The notes beneath the pieces were generated by a model that was given only the letters and a program-made list of their open reading frames with translations, was not told where the DNA came from and searched no databases. Made by a program: the position numbers and the translations under genes. From Adineta ricciae (taxonomy: Eukaryota; Rotifera; Eurotatoria; Adinetida; Adinetidae): 64,000 nt of DNA. Positions within the stretch are counted from its first letter, which is position 1. Each line of letters opens with the position of its first letter. The stretch lies in assembly GCA_905250025.1 (NCBI GenBank), contig CAJNOJ010000181.1, positions 62,001 through 126,000 of the forward strand, in the 5' to 3' direction. This document shows positions 45,661 through 57,841 of the stretch, piece after piece.

Positions 45661-46249
45661 TTATGGTAATTGATTATAACTCATGGAATTTTTGCGCAAA
45701 CAGAAGAAAATCGAAATACCAATTGTAGCGATAAGGAAGACACCAAAACACGACCATCCTACGATTAGCACAATCAAATATGTTCGTGGTTGTGGCCAAT
45801 CCCATCGGATTTTTGTTATGTTTGTAGTACGATAGTAGCATGTATATGTATGATTAAACTAAAATTCAAGATGAATTTCGAAGAAATTGTCAATATGAAC
45901 AACGTACCGAATTACTTCCCGGTCCACCGGATCCAGTGAATGTCGTATCGACTGTTTGATTAGTTATATTGTATTGTACTGCATAGAATTGTAAATTACA
46001 TGGTTTGGAATTTTTTCGACATGTACGAAGAAATCCGGAGCCTGTACATGTTTCACTTACGCAAGTTTTATTAATCTGTGTGTAGTTGGTCACTAAACAT
46101 TTTGTTTCCTTGTAGATCGACAAAGCCTTCTTCTCGCGTGTATAATATGTTGTTCCAAATATAGCAACAGCTAATGCTGCAATGATGAGAAAGATTAAAA
46201 CACAGAGAGATATGGAAAAACACGTCGATGCTCCACCCGATTTTGCCAT
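45661..46249 (-). CDS. two-TM Cys-loop protein (copy 2)
   Basis: Exons 46249-45908 and 45858-45661, the same lengths (342 and 198 nt) as at 36179-36767. Both stay open with mostly conservative differences (for example T/S-R, N-Y-N-Q to N-S-K-P). Cysteines, glycosylation sites and both TM helices are kept. Confidence 0.65.
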
Positions 46250-46974
46250 GTTAGTTCGACCTAAAATATCGAAGCAATATCACAATTAATCGTATCATTT
46301 ATTGAATAAACAATAATCGTATTGACATTCCAAATGCTCATAATCAAAGACAACTTCGCAGATCTTTTGATGAAATCTAGATGGTACAGAACACTCTCGA
46401 ATAAAAATGATCTAGATTGAAAACAGGTCAAGTTACCAAAGGAAAAAACTACGCATTTTTCTGACTGAGTTTGCGATACATCGATCAGAAAAAAGGTAAG
46501 GTATGCTTTACGAATATTAACTTGCCTGTTTCTTTCGATTTCGTTCGTGTAATCAAACTGTGTAAGAATCAGACTTGGTATATATTCATATTTTTTTGTA
46601 TGTTATGGTCCATTACCCATGTGAGGAGTGATTCAGTGAAGTTTTTTATCTCACCTACGCTGAATATATTGATAAACGCTTATTTGTATTTTTTTTCTAT
46701 TCATTACTTTTTTCCTCGTGTAGGCACATCGAATTAGGTGATGTTTTTTATTCACTTTTTTACGCCTAACGATTATCGATACCAAGGTTGCTTTTCTTTA
46801 ATATATATATTCATCTATTGAAAGAGGAAATCATAAATATTTTGTAAAAAGAACGCGTTTATACGCGAATGATACTTAACAATATGAAAATACGCCGAGT
46901 TTCTGATTTTTACATGTCAAGTTTTTCTCCATAATAAACTTCTTGTCTAAATGGTGTTCGTACAATCAGTAGTT

Positions 46975-47420
46975 ACAACAAAAAATAAACGTGGGATAAT
47001 ATGCAGTAACGAACCTAGAGCTATTATTAGAAACAACACGAATGCGTTTCAAGTAGCACATCGAATTCATCCATTCCGATGTTCCCCAAATGAATAAAAT
47101 ACACTCGCTGTAAGAGAAAACATCATTGACAACAAAATATATAATTAGCACATAATCCAGAAACAATGTTTGAAGAAGGAATATTGTATCTAACAACTAC
47201 TGTTATATTACTCAAACAAAATGAAGACAAACTCACCTGCTGTTGTACTCGTTATAGCTATGAATATCAAATTGATAGAACTGATATTCAATCTTTCACA
47301 AGACTTACGTGCTATTAGTTTTCTATTATCAGTGGCAACCAATGTCCGCATAGTCTGAGAACATATGATTGTTATCAAATCAACAGAATAGTAAATCTCA
47401 TTCTCGAAGATGATAAAAAT
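46975..47420 (-). pseudogene. relic of a PAN/apple gene, copy 2
   Basis: Counterpart of 37530-37830 but with more of the gene left. The second domain (C-I-L-F-I-W-G-T-S-E-W) is at 47000-47110, the linker T-T-S-T-T is near 47240, and the end of the first domain with the A-R-K-S-C donor region is near 47300-47340. Frames are interrupted and most cysteines are gone. Confidence 0.5.
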
Positions 47421-48053
47421 AAAAATATATAGTCCTATATACTATCAATGCTATAATTGAACACAAGAGTCACCAATAGCGGCATAAAAACAGAACTTCT
47501 ATAAAGGCAGAGAATATATAATTTTCTAGAGAATTTCAGGAAATATGGAAAATACGCACATAATACAATGGAGTCTTGTTGTGCTCTTGGTACTTATTTG
47601 ATCTTGTATACATTCTCTCTTTTTTTAAATAACTCCCTAAGCTTGAGAACGGAGGCAGAAATAAAGTATAGGTAAAATTTATCCGACTATGTGAACTTCG
47701 TAGTTCCAATAGGTTCTCGAAAAACATTTTTTGTAGAAGCAGTATTTTTCAGCGAAAAAGGTCATGCAGAGAAGTCAAAAAACAAATGTAATGTTTCAAA
47801 CACGCAGCTCATTTCGAAAAATCCTTGCTGTTACGAAACAAATATCAAAACTCACACAACTTGCTACAAACAAATTATACAAAAACAAGTTAACCATCTT
47901 TGTCTCCATCGACTTTTGATTGTTACGCATAGCTACTGCATATATCGGATAAGTAGATGATGAAGTCTGACATACAACTATGACAGATATTCGACTGAGC
48001 ATAGCATGAGAATCAGTTGTTGTTCTTTTCTACTTGGACGATATTGATTTAGC

Positions 48054-48386
48054 TCAATCACAGGCAGACGGCAGATTGATGACTACATAAACTGTGTAAA
48101 TGCGAATACGACGAACAGGAAGTGATGGCACACCAATATCGATCGATAAGACGAGATTAGGGGAAGTTGTGAGAGCAACAAAGTCAATCCAGCAGATGCT
48201 GACGATGGCATAAACAAGAAGATAGATGGAGCATGGATTTGTACGAAGGTATGGCTGAAAAAAGAGGATGAGATTGAACAGGTTACCGAATGGAACAAAT
48301 GCGATGAATATTGGTAGTAGATAGTGAAAGATATGGTATGAAACGATGTTGAGAAGACGAAAAAAGTCATCAGTTGCAAACGACAT
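48054..48386 (-). pseudogene. N-terminal fragment of a rhodopsin-like 7TM receptor
   Basis: A 110-aa frame starts at 48386. It has TM1 (I-F-I-A-F-V-P-F-G-N), the intracellular loop with N-P-C-S-I-Y, TM2 and the approach to TM3 (R-I-R-I-Y-T-V-Y-V). It stops before the end of TM3, where a D-R motif would come. The conserved Cys of the third helix start is changed (V-R-R). No continuation was found in the next kilobase on either side, so it is a truncated gene. Confidence 0.6.
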
Positions 48387-49608
48387 AGTTTTCTGTTGAT
48401 TACGTCAGTTGAGATGAAGGTTTTAGGCGATAAGTTATTTTCGTTTAATTGATGTCTGTGTGAAGCGTCTGCATTACTTTGACGAAGGCGAAAGGTGAAA
48501 GAAAGTAATCTTCTCAAACAATAGATGCTCATTGAGAACAACGAGTTTTTAGGTATTTTTAATTCTAATGACACGAGGTGAAACTAAACTACAACTCGTA
48601 TAGAGATAAAGATCATATTCTTGAATATATTAGCATTCTTGAACAATAACTAAGTCATAAATTATAACGTTCTATCGTGCAAAAAAAAGTCAACATACAT
48701 AGCAAACTGGACGGACAAATAATGAACTACTTCCTATCTGACTTAATGATCGAAATTCCTTCTCCGAGTAACAGTATCTCACTTTGTAGGCTAATGCCAC
48801 GTACATCAATGTTTTGTTTTGGTTTGAAAGAATTGTCAAGGTTGCTAGCCTGACGCTCTTGACATTTAGAAAAACACTTATCAAATAGTGTTGAAGAAAA
48901 AAGAGATTGATGAATGAGTTTTCTGTTATTATTGAACAACGTTTGGTGTTCAACGCGAGTAAAACAGCAAGCCATCGATATCGACAGATTTTTGATAAAC
49001 AAAAGCAAAGAAGTGCTGGTGGTAATGATAGCGTCCTTGTTAGACGCTAATAGATTGCCTTGTAGACAAAAATATCGGATGAAGACCAATGAAATGTATG
49101 TACAATAAATACATCTACTCTATATTAGAAGGAATTCACAATGAAACTATTCATAGAAATAACCGCGACTACTTGTCGGCCTTTTAGATCTCCTAAAATT
49201 GTCAAAACATGATTCTCAGGCAAAGAAAATGAATAAGACTCATATTGATTTAGTGATATTAATGTTTAAGAGAAAGACCACTGAGTGAATATTTTATTTG
49301 AATCTATCGTTGGCGTTCACAACTTTTCTTATATGGAAAACATTTATCTTCGCACTCAACCCTCTTCTAAGTTACTCTTATTCACAAGTTATGAACTGAA
49401 GTCATGTGTAAGATTGTTGTAAGCGCAAAAAAATGAAAATAAAGAACGTGATATTAGAATGAGCTGTGATGGCAGAGAATGTTTACCCATATCAATCATT
49501 GATCCTTCATCTAAACTTATAAACCTTGTCAATAACGATAGTAAAGGAATAAATACGAGGAAAAACATGATCAATTAGTCATTTATTTCTTCGTGTATAC
49601 TGTTGAAC
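48387..49608. other. intergenic, undecided frame
   Basis: A 120-aa minus-strand frame at 48727-49089 has no recognisable domain or TM helix. It overlaps other frames, so I do not call it. The rest holds the promoter side of the NHL-7TM gene. Confidence 0.35.
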
Positions 49609-52600
49609 ATGCTCGTTGTTTTTCTGTTGATTGTGATTAATGGAATATCAGGTAATGTTCTTCGATCAAAAGTGTCTATCGCTTTGCCTTATATACTTGA
49701 CTCCGGAAATTTATCAAATCCGTCTATAATTGTTTTTTTTGCTTCTATCATCCAGCTGTTTCGTTCAATCGACCGAAATTCTGCCCAACAGTAGAATGGA
49801 ATCGAGATGCAACTACTTTTATCAAAAATTATGTGCTTTCAGCCGCCGCTGCTGGTATATTTATTGATACTAATAATATTATATACGTTGCTGCTGCAAA
49901 AAAAAGTCAAATTCTAGTTTGGCATGAAGATAGTACTGATCCTATGACGATTCAAGGAGAAGACTGGTCAGAATTTTCGTCTATGTGGGTTTCCAACATT
50001 GGTGAAATTTATATTAGTTTTTCGAATGATGCAATCATGAAACGGATCCCGAGTACAAATACATTCGTTGAGATTGTAGGTTTTGGAACAGAATGTACTA
50101 GCCTGTTTATTGATATTTTTAATTACCTATATTGCTCATCATCTAGTAAGAATACAGTTGCGAAAAGGTGGTTAGATAGTTGGACGAAGATGGTAGTTGT
50201 GGCTGGGACAGGCTACAAAGGGTCCAATATAGGCGAATTGAATGATCCGCAAGGAATCTTTGTCGATATAAATTTGGATGTATATGTGGCAGATTGTTCC
50301 AATGATAGAATTCAATTATTTCCATCGGATGACAAAAATGGAAAAATAGTAGCTGGACGAGATTCGCTAGATATGACAATTGCACTTATTTATCCACACT
50401 CAGTTATATTAGACGCTGACAAATATCTCTTTATTTCCGATAGCGTTAATGATCGCATTGTTGCATCGGGACCAAATGGTTTCCGATGTTTAGTTGGATG
50501 TGCCGGAGGCGGTACGGAATCTCATCAATTACTAATGCCATACAAATTCCATTTTGATGTTCATGGAAACATGTTTGTTTGTGATAAGAATAATAATAGA
50601 ATCCAAAAGTTCGATTTGCAGAAACACTCTTGTAGTAAGTATGAACTGTTCCAATAGCAGTACTATTTTTATTAGATTTTTTTGTTTCCTTTATCACATT
50701 GCAATCGCTTTAAGAACGGCTGATATTTATTATTCAATGATACTTGCTTCTCCATTTAGAAAGTGTCACATCAAGTATTGAAACAATTTATTCATCCGTC
50801 TTAACGGAAAATCATCCAATGTATTCACGCACTACTACACCACATTACACAACTTATCACTATGAAGCTATCGAAGTAATTGTGAATAAAACTGACACGT
50901 ACACGCTTGGGGCAAACAGTAGCATCGATCTCTACGGCCATCTATACAAACATTATTTTGATCTAGTCAATCCCGCTTACAATCTGATTGCATGGTACGG
51001 CAAATGTTGCAACAAAGATCAGTTCAGATTCACTGTTGAACTTTTTATCAATACGAAATACATCTTGATTGTAACAACATACAATCCAAATGTAACAGGC
51101 CCATTCTCACTCACGGTGCTCGGCTCAAGTGGAGTTCGTCTGAAGCGTAAAAGTGAGTATCAATTTAACTGATAGGCGACATTGCTTGATCATTTGATTA
51201 ACGTTGTTATCAAAACTCTACTCAAAGAGTAGATTGTCGTAATAAGTCGAGCTATAGAAGCTTTCGAACAGAAATATATATCGTTATGTACATAAACGCG
51301 GTATAAGTACGATGAGGATACCTTTTGTCTTGAATAGATATCGAACGATCGATTGAATCAACTTACTCATCTGCACTGACGGAAGATGACGACAAATATT
51401 ATCCTAATCCTTGTGATCAAACACCGAAACACTATTATGAAGCAATGCAAATCATTGTGCATAGTAGTGGTTCTTATACCTTTCTGAGCAGCGCGAGTAT
51501 AGATACAGGCATGTTTATCTCTATCTATGAAAAGAATTTTTATACGCGTATCCCGTTTGGAAATTTGCTTATTCAAAAGAATGGTTGCAATCTTTATGAT
51601 TCGTCAGAGATCACCATAGAACTTCTAACTAACATGCGGTACATATTGGTAGCGTCAACATGTTTTCCAAATACAACAAGGACATTCTCGATTAGAGTGT
51701 TCGGCCAAAACAGTGTTAGTTTCCGACGTATAAGTGAGTAGAAAAAATATAATGAACATGCAAAAAAAGTAAAGATGTTTTTAAAATAGATGCTTCTTTA
51801 GCTGCCCATTCGCATTATTCATCGCAACTTACAAAGGATAATCAAAAATATGACAAAGATTGTATTCGTACATATTATTACTATGAAACTGTGCGATTAA
51901 CTGTATTCACCGATGCATATTATACTATTTCAACTGGCAGAGATTCTTATTTAAATATATATATGTACGGAAATCACTTTGATCCACTGAATAAAGATAA
52001 AAATCTAATTCTAAAGGATAAATACAGTTGTGCTTGGGAATATGACGGAGAATACATGTTTCATCTTCGGTCTGACATTTCATATATATTACTTATGACA
52101 ACTTCGATCCCATTGTTGACGACACCGTTCTCTATCGACGCGTATGGTCCAACAAATTTTACGCTTCAACGAATTAGTAAGTATGGAATCTCAAGTATAC
52201 ATACAATTGTACAGAGAAAAACACTATTTGTATCTTACATGTTTCTCAAATGTCGTGCAATACGATAAAAATTATCTCTATCAGATTTTTCATTCAAAAA
52301 TTTGTTTAGTTGATAATTCCACTTATTGTTATGTTGGCGGCCCATGCAACACTCAAGTCAAAAGTATCGGTCTCACTCTCGACGATATCCTACGTTTCGA
52401 AGTCAACCGAAACATGACAATACAACATCAACCACTTCTCATCAAAGTCACTGCTGCTCTCTCGGTCATTATGTTCGTCGTCGGTCTCATCAGCAGTGCT
52501 TGTTCCATTTTGACTTTTCAAAATGCAAGTTTACGACAAGTGGGATGTGGTCTTTATCTTCTCGCATCATCTGTTACTTCTCTTCTGACGATCACCATAT

Positions 52601-53388
52601 TCACAATCAAGTTTTGGTTTGTTGTTATCACACAAATGGGCATGTTTATTCGTCCATCTATTCTTGATGGTGGTTGTAAGTCGATTGAGCCCATTCTGAA
52701 ACTGCTTTTCTACTGGGATACCTGGCTGAATGCATGCGTAGCAGTTGAACGCGGGGTGAATGTGTACAAAGGAGTGAATTTTGACAAAGAGAAGAGTAAG
52801 CGCTTTGCTCGATGGATCATCTTCATCTTACCGATTGTGATTGTGGGCACGATTATTCATGAACCTTTCTACCGTCATGTATTCAAGCATGAAATAAAGG
52901 AACGAAGCCTATTCGATGGAACAACCCGTCCAAAGGAAATTGTCAAAGACATCTACACTTGGTGTCTAACTTCATATCCTCAGTCGGTTCAAGACTATAA
53001 CACAGCTATTCTATTCATTCATCTGCTTGGTCCATTTCTTGCTAATCTGTTCTCTGCATTATTTATCATCATTGGAAGTGCTCGACGGCGAGCAAAGGCT
53101 CAAAGACGACATACTTATAGACAACATCTCCGTGACCAATGGAATGAGCACAAACAACTTATCGTTAGTCCTGTCGGTCTACTTCTTTTATCTGCACCAC
53201 GTCTGATCATAGCTTTGCTATCTGGATGCACAGATGTGTCCGGTCATCTATGGTTATACGTTTGTGGCTATTTTGTTTCATTCACACCCTCGCTAATGAT
53301 TTTTGTTGTATTTGTCCTTCCTTCGAATTCGTATCGGATAGCTTTTAAGGAGTCGTTTTTTCGACTTTGTAAGAGACGACGATTGTAA
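49609..53388 (+). CDS. NHL propeller / three beta-sandwich modules / 7TM chimeric receptor, intact
   Basis: Six exons join in phase: 49609-49651, 49756-50634, 50760-51152, 51338-51733, 51790-52176 and 52310-53388, giving 1058 aa. Exon 1 is a signal peptide. Exon 2 begins with a short Cys/Trp segment and forms a beta-propeller of NHL blades. Exons 3-5 are three related modules of about 130 aa (each with S-I-(E/D)-x-x-Y-S-S-x-L-T at the start and Y-I-L-x-x-T-T in the core), split by phase-1 introns, so each is a shuffled exon. Exon 6 has a short stalk with Y-C-Y-V-G-G-P-C and a 7TM domain with V-E-R-G after TM3 and L-P-S-N-S-Y in TM7. It is likely a receptor with a large ectodomain. The ligand and G protein are unknown. 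It is a paralogue, inverted, of 8384-14014. Confidence 0.85.
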
Positions 53389-53389
53389 A

Positions 53390-54861
53390 ACGATTCATAG
53401 CTGTCTCTTTGAAAGTGAGTGAGAGTAATATAAAAAAGGATTTGCTGGATAATTACTCCTATCATGCCTAATGATCAAATAAGTCAATAAGATGTTCAGC
53501 GATTTATTTCATCTTTCTGAAAAGGTGAGTACGTCTTACTATAGCCCATCGAATTGAGTGCTAAATAATCGTATCCTTGTCGTGAAGATAACGCCAGCTG
53601 TGAAATTAGAATGAAAATTCATGAAGAGACAAGATAATTAGTTACAGATTATTACTATTCTCGTTTCCTTTGATGTAAGTATACTCACAATCAGTGCACG
53701 CAATGACTTCATAGCTCTGTGCTTTCAATACTAGAGGAGAATATTGTAATTCATGTGAGTGTTCATTTCTTTGCTCGTATCGGCATAAAATGAATGATTT
53801 AAACAACAACAAATAATGCACTTGTTAACACTTGTCTTGTTCTTCCTATCCTTTATTCCTTATTTCATTATACTACCCGAGCCAAATTCAACTCATCGGA
53901 TCCGATGGGGAACTGCTCATCCGAGATATTTATGTTACTGATACTGTGTTTTCTGTTATTTTATTAGTCAATAATGTCTATATAGCATTCGTGCTATTTG
54001 TTCTTTTCCTTTTTAGTTTCACAATTTCAATTACTACGATGTATTAGTTGGTGTCAGCAAGTAAAATGTCTTTATACCGATGACAAGATTTGTAGTTTAT
54101 GTAGGATAGACTAACGCTCGATTAACAGACTATTCGTTGTTTTCGTCGCATTTGGAATGTATGCAAACTATCATTGATTTCAAATTGTTTATCTACCCTT
54201 TTCTACTTTTAAACCAAGACATGAAATTTATCGGCGAAATAATAATTAGACAAATTGGAGTCTAAAACTAATTTTGAACTAATTCAATGTCAGTTACTTT
54301 ATTTGATAAGCTGTTAATACCTTTTACAGTAATTGAAATCAGCTTGAAATGCCGCGGCAGGAACGTTAATTAACATCAGCATGGGGCTAGCACCACGAAA
54401 CAAAACATCATACAAACCGTAATGATCAAATGAGTTCATTCGATATAGAATTTGATTCGACATTGAATGATCATATTTTATTGATGGAAAATCGATTGGA
54501 AAAATTTTTACATAAATCTTCCTGTACATTTTTGTATAGAAGGAAAAAAACCGGATGAAATATTCCCAATCGTTGTCCCTTCGATATAGACACCACCATT
54601 CGATGCTGAATCAAGTTCTGTATCGAAGGAACTCATTTGAGCATTGCGTTTTATATGATGTTTTGTTTTGTGGTGTCAGCGTCACATTAATGTTAATTAA
54701 CATACAAATCTGACGTAAATAGACAAATTCTTTTTAAGATTAAACAGTGAAATCTATGTCATTTGTATTATGTCTAGAAAAAGCACTTTTCTGTCGAAAA
54801 AATAGAGGAGTGAAGAACAAGTATAAACTATTTGACACTATTCCAAATTTTTGCTTGAATT
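53390..54861. other. upstream region of GPCR gene
   Basis: From about 53590 it matches 38117-39399. The region is not coding as far as I can tell. It should contain the GPCR promoter. Confidence 0.4.
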
Positions 54862-55836
54862 ATGTCGTCTCAGCAATCAAGCAGCAATACATTCGTTGCT
54901 TCTCTTGAATTAACCTTAAAATATCTTTTCCAATATGGTGTCTTGGGTTTATTCATTCTCGGTAATATCAGTTGTGTGCTAAGTTTAATAGTTTTTAGTA
55001 GAAAAACTCTTCGTAAAAATCCTTGTTCATTGTACATGATCGCATTTCATATCGGTAGTTTCATTTATCTCAACACAATCGTTTTAGCATCACTCTTAAC
55101 AAATGGTTATTTAATTCCAATTGCTCTTTATAGTATTCATATTTGTCGATTGAGTTTATATATGGCAGTTGTTTTAAGTGTTCTATGTCCATGTTATTTA
55201 ATATTCGCATCGATTGATCGAATATTACTAACATCAGCAAATGCAACGACAAGACAACGAAGTACAAGTCGTCTTGCTTGTGTTTGTATTATTAGTGTGA
55301 CATTATTTTGGTTTATATGTCATGTTCATGTGTTAGTTTATGTGAATATCATACAAGTTACACCGAATTATTCTATTTGTTATTTTCCAAGTGGAACATA
55401 TTCAACAAATCTGAGTTATTATTCAACAATAAGAGCTTTGTTGATTCCATTAATTTTAGGAAGTTTAGGAGTTGCTGCAGTGAAAAATGTTCGTCAAATA
55501 AGTCTCAAACGAGTTCCTGCTTTTTCAACAAATATTGGAATAGGTCAACACACTCCTGTACAACATACACATTCGAAAGATCGTCAACTTATTCGAATTC
55601 TTCTGACAGATGTTGTGCTTTATTTTGTATTGAGTTTTCCACTTTCAATCATTACACTTTATTTACAAATTATTCAACATAATGTTAAAACATATGAACA
55701 AACTCAAATAAACACGTTTATTCAATATACGTGTGCAATTGCTGCATATATTCCATTTTGCACGGGTTTTTATATAAATCTATTCATTTCCAAAACATTT
55801 CGAAATGAAATCAAAAACGTTTTTTTGTGTCAATAG
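54862..55836 (+). CDS. rhodopsin-like (class A) 7TM receptor
   Basis: Intronless gene of 324 aa. Seven hydrophobic helices are spaced as in class A receptors. TM1 ends with G-N-I-S-C, the N-P-C-S-L-Y segment lies between TM1 and TM2, and TM3 ends with A-S-I-D-R (the D-R-Y position). The third loop is short with K-D-R-Q-L-I-R. TM7 has F-C-T-G-F-Y-I-N-L-F-I-S-K-T-F-R, where Y-I-N-L-F replaces N-P-x-x-Y. It belongs to a large group of orphan receptors I associate with bdelloids, and no ligand can be guessed. A second, 5'-cut copy is at 59681-60363 and a 5' fragment at 39400-39546. Confidence 0.85.
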   Translation: MSSQQSSSNTFVASLELTLKYLFQYGVLGLFILGNISCVLSLIVFSRKTLRKNPCSLYMIAFHIGSFIYLNTIVLASLLTNGYLIPIALYSIHICRLSLYMAVVLSVLCPCYLIFASIDRILLTSANATTRQRSTSRLACVCIISVTLFWFICHVHVLVYVNIIQVTPNYSICYFPSGTYSTNLSYYSTIRALLIPLILGSLGVAAVKNVRQISLKRVPAFSTNIGIGQHTPVQHTHSKDRQLIRILLTDVVLYFVLSFPLSIITLYLQIIQHNVKTYEQTQINTFIQYTCAIAAYIPFCTGFYINLFISKTFRNEIKNVFLCQ

Positions 55837-56325
55837 ATCATTTTCGATGTAGTTTTCTTTTCTTCGTTAAAAATATTAATAATCAAAAGCAGTAGCTAAC
55901 CAAGGAAAGGTAAATAATAATAATAACAATGGTTAGATCAATCGGTGTGTATCCTTCTACTAGACACAGGTCACAACCAAGAGATCTAGAAGTATGGATA
56001 AGTCACTTTTGTTTAATTGATGTCTGTAGAGGAAATTGTACTTATCCTATCTGTATAGGCGGATATTTTTTCTGATGAGGACAGACCAAAAACACATGAT
56101 CTATGCTCGATCAGTGCAAACTCATTTAGAAGTGTATGAGGATAAGCATTTTAGATGAAAACTAATGAGAAAACGAATTTGTCTGAGGATGGATGTGCGC
56201 ATGAACTCCGCGTACTCTACTGATTATAGTTTCTAATAAAAACTCCAGATTAACAAGTAAATGTTAGTAAAAAATAAAGTTAGACATATGACAAAGAGGG
56301 AAGTGTATGTATTTTGTCGGATTCA
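55837..56325. other. convergent 3' spacer
   Basis: It lies between the GPCR and the minus-strand membrane protein gene and is conserved in 60364-60860. It has a (ATA)n/(TAA)n tract near 55915. No gene is seen. Confidence 0.45.
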
Positions 56326-57062
56326 TTAACCGCTAGAAGCTGCGGCACCACCACCACCACCTCCCCCGCAACAGCAGAGAATCAACACTACAAGGCAACC
56401 GATACCAGCAGCTGCGTTTCCACTCGTAAAACCGACAATAGTACCAATCAGGAGACCCATAATGCATAAAAGTAGAAAACAAGCAACAATAGCTATGATA
56501 GCACTACCACCGCCACCGCGAAGACTCTCCGCTTTTGGTTGAGTACACGTCGGTGTATTATCTGGAATGACGATTTGCACCGGTTCTAAATGAGAATAAA
56601 TACTACTCTGGTTTCTGATAGTTGTACATAGTGTAGAAGAGTGAGCAGTATATAGCAGCAGAAATCAAAGCTTTTTTACCAATGTTATCAGGCAAATAGT
56701 AAGATAATTAGAGTGTCTTGTGAATAAAAATATCGTTTTTATTTTATGGTGCCTGAATAATGAAAAAGAGCTTCTTTGTTTAAGAAATATGTCGTGAGCG
56801 ACATCTATGAAGAACTGAAAAACACACTATTTTTTATATCTTACCTGCAGCATCAATTCTCTTATTCATATCAACAAGGCTCGTAACCTAAACATACAAT
56901 ATGTAAGGAAATCATCTAGTAATGAGTTTTTTTTCATTCACATTCGGCTTCTATATTGGCATATCTCTGACTTACTTGTAGGAGAACCGGATTGGCGACA
57001 GATTTTTCTGCTACAATGGTCTCCACTGGAAGCTCTTCACCGATCTGAATTACTTGCGCCAT
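56326..57062 (-). CDS. single-TM protein with Cys-Gly tail (copy 1)
   Basis: Exons 57062-56976, 56887-56845 and 56585-56326 join in phase (129 aa). The N-terminal 75 aa are polar and acidic (M-A-Q-V-I-Q-I-G-E-E-L). Then comes a long hydrophobic region that may form two TM helices: A-I-I-A-I-V-A-C-F-L-L-L-C and, after G-N-A-A-A-G, G-C-L-V-V-L-I-L. The C-terminus is C-C-C followed by seven glycines, A-A-A and S-S-G. The Cys cluster next to the membrane is a candidate for palmitoylation (inference). I do not recognise the family. The second copy keeps all three exons. Confidence 0.65.
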
Positions 57063-57841
57063 GATACTGGTTGAAATCTAAGACGGACAAAGACGATCAA
57101 TTTTTTCGAATCTTATCTGAGCATATTATAGTTTATGAGCGCTTTATTAGATACAAAAGAAAGGATATACAGCAATCGATTAATTGATGTTTATAGCAAA
57201 ATTCATAGTGATCATTTCAATGTGGCGTATAGTTACTTTCGTTGTAGGAATGAAGAAAATGACAGTGGAGAAGTGAATTCTTTTCTATTACTAATATGGA
57301 AAGCTGACTTTCTGCACGGAAGAACTTTTTTACCAACTTGCCATAAACAACTTGAAAACTTTCGTTCTCATTATTTACAATATCATTGAGATGCGTCATT
57401 ACACTGTTTATAATTACTGTAGCAACGTTCACTTCTTCGGTCGAAGTACGCGGGGCACATTCAAATAGACGCACTTAGCCATAGCATATTACTCATGCAA
57501 TTCTTAATCAAAACAATTCGTGTAGATGAATGTTCGTTTGAGTAGCAACTAGTAGCCTTTTGCCATTCTGCCATGAATCAACTGCTGCCATAGAAGTATA
57601 AAATAACGTGTTTTGATCACCCAGTAGGCGTATCGACATTTAGGAAGCTTTATTTTTTCCAACAACCATATTATACTTATGAGTCTACTTTCATATGGAA
57701 GATTATTTTGATTTGTAAACGCAATCAAAACACTGTTCGAATCACACAAAAATGCTCGCAATACTCGATAATCTATAATGTGAACGTTCTTCCTTTTATT
57801 CATGAATCGAAAAACAAACATTTAGTCTCAATCGTTCATTT
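57063..57841. other. spacer with copy-specific indel
   Basis: It contains a 166-bp stretch (57351-57516) missing from the other unit, bounded by the six-base repeat AAACAA. The plus frame at 57135-57389 is not kept in full in the other unit. No gene is called. Confidence 0.45.

Larger units (their letters stand above)
39584..47712. repeat. segmental copy Q
   Basis: Matches 30594-38116 in content and order: ART-like pseudogene, 14-3-3 pseudogene, PAN genes C and D, 2-TM protein and PAN relic. It differs by about 0.36 kb of extra sequence at 40079-40442 and by many small indels. Confidence 0.85.
47713..53589. other. segment of about 5.9 kb present only in one homologous copy
   Basis: Copy P runs without a break from 38116 to 38117, whereas here the same two flanks are about 5.88 kb apart. 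The segment contains a 7TM fragment (48054-48386) and the complete NHL-7TM gene (49609-53388). I see no terminal repeats or clear target-site duplication. Confidence 0.75.

Noticed and set aside
48727..49089. 120-aa minus-strand frame
   Set aside because: No homologue recognised, overlaps another frame of similar length, no TM or domain; undecided and left out as a gene.
52326..52667. Ser/His-rich frame within the 7TM exon
   Set aside because: Alternative frame of the receptor exon, not conserved in the paralogue.
47713..53589. Transposon insertion
   Set aside because: No terminal inverted or long terminal repeats, transposase or target-site duplication visible at either end.
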